Below, piece by piece: positions 48,508 to 60,289 of a stretch of 64,000 nt of DNA (positions are counted from its first letter, which is position 1; every line of letters starts with the position of its first letter). Location of the stretch: assembly GCA_026874595.1 (NCBI GenBank), contig CM049308.1:71272624-71336623 (forward strand), read 5' to 3'. The notes beneath the pieces were generated by a model that saw only the letters and a program-made list of their open reading frames with translations, had not been told where the DNA came from and ran no database searches. This DNA is from Sipunculus nudus. Its lineage: Eukaryota > Annelida > Sipuncula > Golfingiida > Sipunculidae. The position numbers and the translations under genes are program-made.

Positions 48508-51500
48508 TATATTGAATTTAAGACTTTCAGTTTCAGTAGGAAGCATTGAAGAAGAATGGATTTAAAAAAAAGACTTGTTCAAATTATTAAAGTAAATAAA
48601 ACAAATGTACTTTCAGGATTGATCTCTCAAAAAGAATGACAGAGTAATCTATTGATTTTACAGAATGAAATAAAACATTTTTATCAGTGCTTTATCAGGA
48701 ATTTATTCCTTATCTTTCAAGCAGTACTGATCGTGAAATCTCAGAAACATTTGCAGAATTGCTATTAAGCTTTGGAATGGTGCATTGAATGTGAATATTT
48801 ATAAACTATTTGGATTTATATATTTTCCAGTTTATTGAAATTTAATTTAATATAGATTTCAATTTTATTCAATTGCAGTTTTTCAGATATTACTGTTACC
48901 AAAGTGTTGTTATACAGGTTCAGGTAAACCACCAGTATTTTGGATTTTAACGTATGTTCTTGGCAGGGATGATACATCTAGTCCATCCCATTACCCATGT
49001 CTGCATGGTTTTTTGTCAGGGAAATTGTTTTTAGGACTTTTCTGCCCTTTCAGCCTTATATTTCTTCAAAGATGGTCCCTGTATTTTATGTAATGCAATA
49101 TAATATGAAGTATGAAGTATTTACTATGCAATGCTGCTGAACTGTTTATGATGGTTGACAGTCACTGAATTCATTCTAACATAGCTACAGAGCTCCACCT
49201 AAAAGAGCATTTTGTTAATAAAAGTGATGAGGCAGAGAAAGCTCTCTACCTCAGAGAGCATTTGGTTGATAAAAGTGATGATGCAGCAGACAATGACTCC
49301 AATGGGGATTTTTTGCATTAGTATGACATCGTCAGCATGGTCACTATGCTTTATCATCATATTATAAGATATTAACATATAACATATTGTGAAAAGTTTA
49401 TACCTTTTTGCCAAAGCTTTATATGTTATCAGTGAATGGTAAAACATTTTTTTTCACTGGTACTCATTGGGCAGACACTCAGGTTGGACTGCACCTTTAA
49501 TGCCACACTTTTTTGTACTGGCTTATATTGTATGAAATGATTTTAATAAATACAGATGGAGACACATGTATAGGTATTGACTATAGACATGTTTAATTAT
49601 GTTTCTTCTTGCAAGTATTTAATCAAATGTCTGAATGCCATTAGAGCTGCAGTTTAAGGACCTTGCCAACTTTTCTTCCTCTGGCTTTTTCAAACCTGTC
49701 ATGTTTACCTTCAGTTTCATATTGAATGTTGCCATGGATACAAATATGCAGTATTTTTTATGATTAATTGAAAAAAATCTCAAAATTAAGTATACAAAGC
49801 ATGTTATTTTAATTATTCATTACATGTAAAGTCACAGACAGTGCCTTCAGAAATAGAAGTATTTTTTATTGGATTATTTGTATTTGTGTTAAATGAATCA
49901 GAGGCATTTAAGAGCCTTAGAGCATTTTCATCAGGTTGTATTAATTATTAAAAAGCTAATAGTGTGAGTTTCACGTATATTGCATGTTCACTTGCCTGTT
50001 CACATACCAGTTATCTAAATTAAATATTTATGAAGTGCAGTGTTTATATTATGGTATCTGCCAATGTTTCATGCTTAAACCTGTAGCTTACTCTTGTACA
50101 CAAATGGAAATAAACTTGCATCAGGCACAGTTAGTGGCACAAAACGCAAACATAGCATATGTCACCTTTCAGCTGTACAGCACAACTTCACAAATATAGA
50201 TTTTTCAAGCTTCCAACCAGTGTTTCTTCTGTGATGTTTCTTTTTACTTATTTGCGAGTAGTGGCACATGTGCAAGATTAAATGTCTAGTCACACAGCCT
50301 TGTTATGGTAATCAGACACACAGGGGCAGGTGAATGAGAGAGAGTGAGTCCAGGTGACCAGGTTGGTTTTGCTGGTTAACATTTATATTTAACCAAAAAG
50401 AATTAATATCGTGAGATAATACACATATTGTTACACATGTTCATGTACCTATGAATACTGTACCTTGACACTCCCACCAAACATTAGTGCTGAAGTTATT
50501 TCCAAAAGCAGTATTAGTAAATGATACCAGTTTTCATTGTGCAGGTATAATTATAGACCACAATGACATATGAGTATGTGGTGGCAAACTGTTACGTATA
50601 CAATAAATTTTTACCTGTCTGAGAATCAATTCAATTATTGACTCTTTACCTTTGATTCATTTCTGGATTCATTTTTTACTTCAGCAGAAATTTCACACTT
50701 TTTTTAAAAATATTAGTAAAAGCATATATCTTACCAAAATGGAATGCAGTTTATTTTAGCAGGTAAAGGTAAAATTTGAATGCATTGGAACTTCAATGAA
50801 ATCTGTGTAATAAAACCATCTGTTAGACGGGCCACAAGTGGTCTTGATTCACAAGTGGTCTTAAACGACGGGTCAGTCAAAACTTATGTGAATGCTTTTG
50901 GTTTACTCAATGGTTGGTGTAATAGGGCACATACACCATAAATAGCCTCAACATCAAGGAATGCCCCTTCAAATTTTGTACTGTTCACAGAAGGCTTTTG
51001 GCAGTGCATGGAAAAAAATAATAATTGAAATGAATTCCTTCAGAGGTTAAAAATCAATTACAAATCAATCAAGAGGTTGCATTTATTTTTCTATGCATTG
51101 TTACACGCCTATTATTGGATCCAGGTGTACATCTGTCTCACTGCAGTCAAAAGGCATTGCTATATCTTCCAAGATCTGGTGGAGTAATTTGGCACTATGA
51201 TGATTTGTAAATTAAATTTGTAAAAGATCAGTATATGGATATATGTGCTCTCTGAAAGCTGGCTAATTACCAGTGTGAACAACATATTACGTAGAACCTT
51301 ACATGTGTCAATGTTTCAAATCATGTAGTTTTATTACTTATTGATTAACTGAATAAATGAGATGTATTTCAGGATGTAGGCAATAATTTAAAATTCATTT
51401 AGTTATAAATTATGATTGATTATTATTGGTCCTGATTATTCTATACCTGAATCCTATTACTTATCTACCTGTAGTATGACAGAAAAATGATCAATTTTCA

Positions 51501-51857
51501 ATGATAAATGAATATTTTCCCAATTTCACAAATGAGTCTCAGTATGAAATCCATGATTTATTGCAATTCTTTTTTTTAATTTGGCAGTTTGTTAATTAAC
51601 AGAAAGTATGTTTAAACAATAAATAGAATGTTGACATTTTACCAGCTATAACAAAAAAAGAAACATATTTTTTAGGGAAAGAAAAGGAACCTTCCAAGTT
51701 GCATAATTAGTCTGCTAGCAGTGTGAGGAAACAATCATATTAATTAATAAATATTTATTATCATAATTAATTAATAGCATAAATCCTGATAGCCAGAATA
51801 AGGATAATGATTGCTTTGGTAGAAAATAATGTAACAGTGACATATTGGATGCTATTT
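48508..51857. other. AT-rich, PLCB intron, no gene seen
   Basis: The only features are a MITE-like remnant at 50789-50880 and a short direct repeat at 49201-49285 (GAGCATTT(T/G)GTTNATAAAAGTGATGA twice). Confidence 0.5.
50789..50880. mobile_element. Remnant related to the 48.3-kb MITE
   Basis: It reads GGAACTTCAATGAAATCTGTGTAATAAAACCATCTGTTAGAC, followed by two AAGTGGTCTT words. This follows the order of blocks in the 48.3-kb MITE but is diverged and lacks a clear 3' end. Confidence 0.45.
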
Positions 51858-53945
51858 AGCGAATCTTTGAGCTTATGCAATGGTGTGGTGTCATCCGTTG
51901 GCCATCAGTGTCATTCTTACATTAACCCATACTATTTCAAAAACGGCTGAAGCTATCATCACCAAATTTTATGCCAATGTTGGTCACATGACCTCGTATA
52001 CGAAATTGAGGTATTGGTGGTACCACCTGCATCAATCCTTTTTGTATGAGGGTTATCTGTCATAAGTTTTTTTACCCATAATTTCTCAGGAATAGCAGAA
52101 GCTAGCATCCTCAATTTTATGCAAAAATCTGTAACATATCAATTGTTGTGGGATTGAGGTTTTTGTGGCGCCACCTGCATCAGCTTACATTTTACAGGGA
52201 AAAAGCTAAAAACCTTTGTGAAAATCTTCATCTCTGAAATCCTTCAGCTAAATGGTTCAATATTTCACAGAAATGATCCCAGTGATAAGCCCTCTCAAGT
52301 TTGTTCAAATGGTATGGGCTTGATGAATTTTGGCCAAGTTACAGGAATTTGAACTTGGCCAAGTAAGCATACTGACATAATCTCAGAAACAACAGGAGCT
52401 AGCATCAACAATTTTGTGCAAATGTTGTTCACATGACTCATATTTGAAATTGCAGTTTTTGTGGTGCCACCTGCATCGACCTGTTTTTTACAGTCAAAAA
52501 CCTTGTAATTTTAGCCTCTGTCAGCTTGAAGATGCCTAATGAGGAAACTGTCAAGTTGAATCATTTAATTTTTCACAAGAATTATCCTAGGGTCGGGTTC
52601 TTTAAATTCTATAGGAATGGATTGGTTTTGTTGATTTTGGGTAGAATCATAGAAAGCTGAGGTTGGTCTTGTGGCCATTAGTAAGCCTATTTCAAACTGA
52701 GGACTGCAATAGTCTTCTTCTGCAAAACTGTTTCAACTTCTGTAACATTGCACAGAATGATTCTTGGGAGTTCTTTGTTCAAGTAACTTAAATGATTGTT
52801 GAAGGAATTATGGGACCTTTATCAAATGAAAGGACTACATCTTTTATTATTCTAAACATTATGATAAAAAAACTTATGGATCTGTCAGCTTGAAAAAAAA
52901 GCATTGTAGCCTTTCACTATGTGTAAACAGATTTACCAACAGGCCAAGATTGTGTCTGTATCTATAAATAGCTTTGCAGACTGCCAACTATTTCATATTT
53001 GGCAACAGGCCAAAGGTCAGTCTGGATCTATTTATAGCTTTGGCAGACTGCCAGCTGAATAAGATGAGGCAACAGGTCAAGAGTCCACTCAGTGCAGCCA
53101 GGTATAGGTCAGGAGTTCACTCATTGCAGTAGCTGCATTCTATTTATAGCATTGGCAGACTGCCCATTGAATCAGATTTGGCACCAAAGTTCATCCTGGA
53201 TCTACTTATAGCTTTGGCAGACTGCCAATTGTGTCAGATTATGCAACAGGTCAAGAGTTCACTCAGTGCAGCCAGGTACAGGTCAAAAGTTCACTCAGTC
53301 TAGCCAGGTGCAGGTCCTGAGTTCACTCAGTGCAGTAGCCTGAGCCAGCAATTTTTCACAATTCACTCTGGGCAACTGCCTTTCTCACCAAAGCCTGGTC
53401 AGCCCCATGCATCTACTCCAGGTAAGTTTGATGTATTGGCCTGATATTTTGACGTGTCTATGTGTCTTTTATGGCTTTCTCATTTACAAGATAGGTGTCG
53501 CAACCTACAATGACTTTTGCACAGTGTATGTGCCTGCTTTTTTCTACAGAGGAATTTGATATATCAGCCTTAAACTGGGCATATTTATACATATCGAATA
53601 ACTTTGTCGTATACAAGACTGGTGGTGCCACCTACAATAATTTTTGCACAGTGTGTGTCCCTGCTTAACTCTCAGGAGGGGTTTGATATATCAGTCTGAA
53701 AAGTGGCATATGTATATATCTCTGATAGCTTTGTTGTATACAAGACTGGTGGTGCCAGCTACAATCATTTTTGTGTTGTGTGCACCTATGCCAGAATTTC
53801 AGCAGTGATGTTTGTGTAATTGTTTCTTATTCAAAATGTTTAGTACTTGCATTGTTCATATACATGAAAAGTAATGGTCCAGTATTGAAACATACCTGGT
53901 GTATTTCCCAATGCACAGGTTCGCATTAGGCCTGTAGGCCTTGTT
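51858..53945 (+). mobile_element. HINE-like element, second full copy of the 25.4-kb family
   Basis: The 5' end AGCGAATCTTTGAGCTTATGC is mutated relative to AGTGAACCTGTGAGC. The 3' end CACAGGTTCGC (53914-53924) plus hairpin AGGCC-TGTA-GGCCT (53928-53941) is identical to 27599-27626. The interior follows the 25.4-kb copy block by block, including GTTTGATATATCAG and GACTGGTGGTGCCA(C/G)CTACAAT. CAG|GTAAGT at 53419-53427 is preserved in the sister copy as AAG|GTAAGT. No protein frame is visible. Confidence 0.72.
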
Positions 53946-55448
53946 ATAATTTTTCAGCAGATTTCTGTTTATTTTTCATTGTATTTTGTGAATGATTAAA
54001 TTCCTTTTGTAGAATCCTGTTTGTGGTTCTTAATTCAGTTTTATTAGTATATAAGATGTAGGTAGTATAGCTGCATGTATCAAACGTTTTATTGATTCTC
54101 TAAGACTCTAACAGATTTGATCAGTTTAATATTTGGTTATGTTGAACAACAAAGTTGAGTCTCATTAATTTATAGCTTAAGTAACAGTTTTCCAGAGTTT
54201 TAAGTCTTATAAGTTTATTAGCTGATTGTTTGTGTTTTTCATATACATTTTGCAGTCTTTGAATGGTCATTTATTTGGACCTGGCAAATAGAAGGCATCA
54301 AAACACGGAGGTTATATTAATTCAAAGATCTTCAATCAAGAAGATTCCTTTAAAATGTCATTTATGTTAATAAGTAAGAATACTCGATCCAGAATCCATG
54401 TCATGCCCATTGGGAGTCACTGGTTGGATCTGCATTTAAGGCACATGAAGCAATTATTATATTTGTAGCAAGAACACAATTTCTGGCCAGATCAGATTAA
54501 TGTCCTACTCTGGAAAAGATGGACTAGATTTACTCCCTGGTCTGGATGATATTTAGTGAACTGGAAAACAGAAATTGTAATTCTGTCTGGACAAACCTAA
54601 GATCCATTCAGCCAAGATTCGATCGTAATGCAGACATGGCTGAACTATGATTGCCATCTTGTCTGTAGTGATCTGAATTTGTCTAGATTGCAGTTCTGAA
54701 GTCCCTATAAACTTCCAACAAATTTGACGTAATTATGACTTCTGCTTTGGCATGCATTCTCTACTGTTAACAATACCTGTGAATTTAGGGGGCCCTTACA
54801 ATTTAATCAGTTATTAATTCTCTACCTTATTTCAATTCTCAATTCTTATTTAAGCAGTAAATTTCAGACTTGAAAAAAAAAAGATAAAAGCAAGTTAACC
54901 AAAATAGATGTTACTAAATTTCAGCAAATTAAGAGAAAGATGTAGCTCTCCCTCGGTCAGTCTCTCAGTCTCAGTCTTCCATATATTACATCTTTTCTTG
55001 ACTGGAGATTATTTCCAGATCACATCCAGGTGCCAGTGAACCAATACACTGTAACTAGAATTTGGTTATATGATATATGTAACCTCATTGTTTAGCTAAA
55101 AATTTCCAAGCATCTTAGATTTACAATTTGAGAACAGTTCTTGTGCTAATTAACCCATTGAGCTTTGCCAGTCATACCAAGAAGCAAAGAGTGGCTGTAT
55201 TTAGTAAGCAGTTGTTGCTACGTCTGAGTAATGTTCTGTAGACTGGCCTTAGATAAATTTACATTCTGTCATTTTCAAATAGTTGTGTGATCACTGCCCT
55301 TTGTAGCTTCAGTAGCACAAATCCCACTTCTGACACCATGTAATGAGTTTGACCAACTATCTATATCCAAAACATACGTGACATCATGCCTTAACCTGGA
55401 TGTGACATATAAACACTGGTCAAGGGTTAAATATATTTTGTTCATATA
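53946..55448. other. AT-rich, PLCB intron, no gene seen
   Basis: Nothing supported. Confidence 0.5.
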
Positions 55449-56067
55449 TGTTACAATATCTGTTCAATTTATTGTGAAGCAAGCATATTTATTGAGATAG
55501 AATAAGTCTACAGGAACCTTTTTTCATTGCACACATCCACTGACAAACTCTCATGCTAATATGGGTAACTTGACCTGTTGGAGTCATCAAAATACAGTAT
55601 TATTATAATAATGAAGGATGTCAAGCCAGATGAACAACAAAAGCAAAATCTGAAAACTTGAAAAATGATATGATATGATGGATTTCATATATAGAGCACA
55701 AATATAATATACATTTCTATGATCAAATTGTTGGTTTATTTACTCTATTGTACGCTTAAAATGTGTTACAATATCTGTTCAATTTATTGAGAAGCAAGCA
55801 TATTTATTGAGAATAAGTCTACAGGAAACTTTTTTTTATTGCACACATCCACTGACAAACTCTCATGCTGATATGGGTAACTTGACCTGTTGGAGTCATC
55901 AAAATACAGTATTATTATAATAATGAAGGATGTTAAGCCAGATGAACAACAAAAGAAAATCTAAAAACTTGAAAAATGATATGATATGATGGATTTCATA
56001 TATAGAGCACAAATATAATATACATTTCTAAGATCAAATTGTTGGTTTATTTACTCTATTGTAAGCT
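55449..56067 (+). repeat. Recent ~313-bp tandem duplication
   Basis: The stretch from TGTTACAATATCTGTTCAATT (55449) to TTTACTCTATTGTA is repeated starting at 55764, with the offset drifting from 315 to 311 bp. There are only scattered single-base differences and a few 1-4-base gaps. Both copies are non-coding. Confidence 0.93.
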
Positions 56068-56508
56068 AAAAATTTGTGTGAATTTTGGTTTTTATTCTTA
56101 CCAAAGTGTGGCTTTGACCATATATATAGGTATTATAGGTTTATTTTTCATTTTATGTGAATACTATATATACATATATATATTATATGTATTTGTGTGT
56201 GTTTGTAAGTGTGGGTTCTTATCTTTTAGTGTCATTATCTGATGTGGGTGTTGATATGAGATATCCATATAGAATATTCCAATATATGGTGGAATGTAAT
56301 GAAATAAAGCAAGTTTATCTACATGGTTATATTGCTATAATTTAGCTGTCCCACATGTGATAATACTTATCTTAACTTTTTGCATGTGGTAATCTACATT
56401 TTCTTAATGTATGCTGAATTCATAATTTCACTTCCCAGCTGATGAACATATTTTTCTGTTTCTGTAGCTCTCAACATTTTAATTTTTATTTTTTTGATTA
56501 TCATACAG

Positions 56509-56541
56509 TTTTTCGGTGTGAAGCACAGACATAAAAATCTG
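56509..56541 (+). CDS. Candidate 33-bp micro-exon (speculative)
   Basis: A long T-rich tract ending in CATACAG precedes 33 bp without a stop, followed by CTG|GTAAGAT. The frame that would continue the phase-0 PLCB exon reads FFGVKHRHKNL. It would insert 11 residues after the D-Q-H-K of the 30.9-kb exon, between early PH-domain strands. I know of no PLC-beta with such an insert. Short sequences flanked by AG and GTAAG also arise by chance in AT-rich introns, so this is listed only because both splice signals are strong and the length is a multiple of three. It could equally belong to nothing. Confidence 0.18.
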
Positions 56542-57608
56542 GTAAGATACACCATTTCATGTGGTTACAGGATCCCCTAGCTAACGTGGTAACACTAAAA
56601 TTGGTTTTGGTTCAGTAAACTTATATATATTTTTATATCCTTTAATTACAACAACTGACAAAGCATTAGATATGGTAATCGGGACTTGGAAATCACTGAT
56701 CAAATAACAAGAAAAGGAAATGTATCTCAACGAATGCATGCAGAATCAATATGATACTAATATAGTAAAATGACTGATTTGGGAGAACCAGCCATGAAGT
56801 GGGTAATAACGCTGTGCTTGGAGTGTCAGATATCACAAGGCAGTTAAAGGTGGAGTGGTCTAGCCTTGATGTAGTAGGCTGATATTCAAATGTTATTTTG
56901 TCATTTATAATTTCTGCTTAGGCGAAACTGTAATTTTTGCCAATTACAAAATTGTTACTTATTACATTGTCATTTAACCTCATGCATTTAAGCTTATACT
57001 TAAACTGTCCATTAGCAACCAAGAATTCATCTCGAAATATTGGATGAAAATATACAGAAGCCTAGGAGATTTTAGCTGAAAAAAATAGTGATTATGAATA
57101 TAACATAATAATAAAAATTATTATTATTATAGGATGTAAAGCCCTTCTTCCTTTCACTGTAGTCTTGAGTGTGTCCTTGAATTGATCAGCTGATGTCTCT
57201 TGAGAGTCTAATGTTTAAAGGCAAAGCGTTCCACTTTTTTTTAATCTACCACCAAGAATGCTTAGAATTAAACATTCATCTGTCCATCAAGCATAAATAA
57301 TCAGTTGAAAACACTGAATATGAATATGAATAAGCCATATAGCTCTCAGCTCAATCTCAGTTTGAAAGTTTGCATTAAACCCATGCAGATTCTGCCTGAA
57401 AACAAAAGATTAAGCTGTCAATAATCCAATACTTTGCAAAGATAAATGTGAGACCAAAACAAATAGTGAAACACTTGCATCTGTTCAAATTCAGTTGAAT
57501 TAAAGGCTTAAATTTTCCAGAGAGAATCAATTGAAATTGACTGTCATTCTGGACCGCATCAAACATTTCACTCTGGGACATTTTAGCAATTAATTATTTA
57601 GATCCATG
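56542..57608. other. AT-rich, PLCB intron, no gene seen
   Basis: Nothing beyond a short ATT run (about 57116-57130). Confidence 0.5.
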
Positions 57609-58190
57609 TAAAATGTCTTTTGGCAAATTGTGGTTAAAATGCCATATGGACAAAGCATATGTGGCTAAAATGCCCTAGAGCCAATGCTTCTGGGGCTGAA
57701 AATGATCTACATGTATAACCAAAGGATTGCAGCATAATTGTCTTATGGCAAAAATAGGTGTAAAAAAATGCCCCATGAACAAAGAATTTGTGACCAAAAT
57801 GCCTTATGGCTAATGTATCAATAGCTAAAATGCCCTATGTCCTAAGTATTAGGTAGCTAAAATGTCCTGTGGCCAAAGTATTAGAAGCTAAAATGTCCTG
57901 TGGCCAAGTATTAGAAGCTAAAATGTCCTGTGGCCAAAGTATTAGAAGTTAAAATGTCCTGTGGCCAAAGTATTAGAAGCTAAAAAGTCCTGTGGCCAAA
58001 GTATTAGAAGCTAAAATGTCCTGTGGCCAAAGCATCTGTATATAAAATGTCCTTCGGCAAAGCATCTGTGACTAAAATGCCTTACGGCCATAGCATCTGT
58101 GGCTAAAATGCCTATGGCCAAAGCATCTGTGCCTTAAATGCTCTATAGCCAAAGCATTTGTGCCTAATGTGCCTTAAATGCCAAATTACC
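57609..58190 (+). repeat. Minisatellite, ~31-bp units, about 19 copies
   Basis: The central units read CTAAAATGTCCTGTGGCCAAAG then TATTAGAAG, nearly identical over about 57855-58035. Outer units are diverged (AAAATGCCNTATGGCCAAAG then CATCTGTGG). Homogeneous units in the middle and decayed ones at both edges fit turnover concentrated in the centre. Confidence 0.9.
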
Positions 58191-60289
58191 AAAGTATTGA
58201 CTATAATATTCCAAATTCTTCTACCATTCCATTCTACTTTAAACATTTCCTGCCATTATATATTTCCAGACTTTTAATGACCATAGGTTTTCCCTTGGCA
58301 ATCTATAATCATTTTAATTATCTGTTTTACCTGTCACTTTCTTTGTTGTACTTCTTGCCTTTATGTTTTTGATTGTGCAACATGCATGAATCTAAAATAA
58401 ATATCAATTCATAATGCCATGGGACACACTATAGCTTTAGATTCTATCAAAATCCTTCAAGGATAAAAAAGTCATAGTAAAATGTCCCGAGTGATTAAAG
58501 GTAAAATAGTTAAACCCAGTAGCTACCTCTTACCTTGCCTGACTTCAGTCCAGTATATCAAAGGGATTATATACCCCTCTAGGGAAGGCTTTTAAGGGTT
58601 GATCATTTTATTTCCTTAGTCATATTTGTGTAAAAACCTACTTAGGTCTGACAGAGTGCCAAACCAACAATTTAAAATTTTTTCTTTCTTTTTTTCTTTC
58701 ATTTTCCCGCTATTTTCTGATTGCACTAGATCTCCAGTATGGCTGTTATTCAAAAGCTGAAATTGGAGCTCAATATTAGTCCCAGGTCATAGATGTGCAA
58801 CTGATGTTAATTTTTCCATATAGCTGATCCCTGATTTCCATGCAGCTGATGGTCCCTGGTAGGGGCTTCCAGTAATCACTTGGTGATTGCATACATCTAG
58901 TTTATTTTATAATTTAATATTTTAAAAAATTTTTATATATGAAGAATCAAACTGAAAGAAATTCAATTCTTATCATATGATTTATACTTATATTATCATT
59001 CAGTTGACAGATTCACTGGTAAGCCTAAAAAAACTTGCAGTCAGATTAGGTGTGGCAAGTTACTTTGAAATTATAAAGTCTCCATTTTATATGTATACTC
59101 TACGGTACTGTTGATGTCACTCATCAGTTTACTGTCACAGGGCAACAGCCATCCCAGATTCAGCATTTGTTCCATTTATGAATCTGGTTTCCATTGTGAA
59201 GTGTGAATGGTATGGGACACACATTTGTCACCTGTACATAAACTTATACCTCAGGGTATAAGGTGTGCAGATAAAGTGCTCACAATGATGCAGAGACAAG
59301 AATAAAAGGAGGCTTTTCCCGCTCTCTGGGATTGACATATTGTAGTCTGTATAGAACAACTCTCATTGGGTCATTTCTGTTTGTGTCATTAAATGCATGA
59401 GAGGAGCATTTTACGTCCCCATACTGACCAGAGTGCAGGCAGTGGAGCAGATGTACACATACAAATATCAGTACAGTTAGAAGCAAATATTGACCAAGAA
59501 TAAGCTGTTTAGCTGGCACCCTGGTATGACTACTGTGTGATGAAAGGCATTACGTAAATAAGTAATGATACAGGTTTGGTTTGCAGTCTGCCAAATAGGG
59601 CCCCTGGGCCACAGACTGTCTCACCAGCTTGCTGGTATTCTTGTGTTTAGCAAGTGTGTATTCTTTCCTGTTGGGTCTAATCAATACATGCAGAAATTGT
59701 GCTTATCATCTCTGCCTAAACACCATTAGCACACAATGAAACCTAATCAATGTCTTATCAGCTTGCAAGTAGCAGAGACTGGTTGATGTAGCCCATGTCA
59801 GCTAGGATAGAAGACGCCAAAGGAAGCAGGATAGCCCTGAAGTAGCAACGCCCAAACTGCTGCTGACATTGTGAATGACACTGGTTGGATTCTGCTATTA
59901 TCTTTGCATAGTTACCTAACCAGCATGCCTACCAACACATCCAAAGCAGCACTTAAGAGTGGACGCAGAATGCAAGTTAATGTAAGAGTAAAGGAAAATA
60001 ATCTCCCAATTGAGATCAATGATGTCATGCAAATGTTAGATGAGATCAAGATAATCCATTGATGGACAGCTGTCTTTCTGGTTCTCGCCTGACATAGATG
60101 TATGAGGTGGCCTGGACGATCCATTACGCTTTTATTAAGCATTTTTTTCTCCCCTAAAATTAGACCTGATTTGAATCGGAAGATCTGGCCATTTTGGGTC
60201 GTGTCAGTTGTTACACATTTAGGATAAGAAGCAGATCCCTCATACCACAGAATTGGTGCCTCATTACTTCAGCCAACATTGGGTATTGG
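58191..60289. other. PLCB intron, no gene supported
   Basis: A 63-codon frame at 59871-60062 ends NNLPIEINDVMQMLDEIKII. It looks coding-like but has no identifiable family and no donor site, so it is not called a gene. Confidence 0.4.

Noticed and set aside
59871-60062. 63-codon frame ending in an amphipathic-looking helix
   Set aside because: No family, no donor site and no paired exon; the length is within chance.
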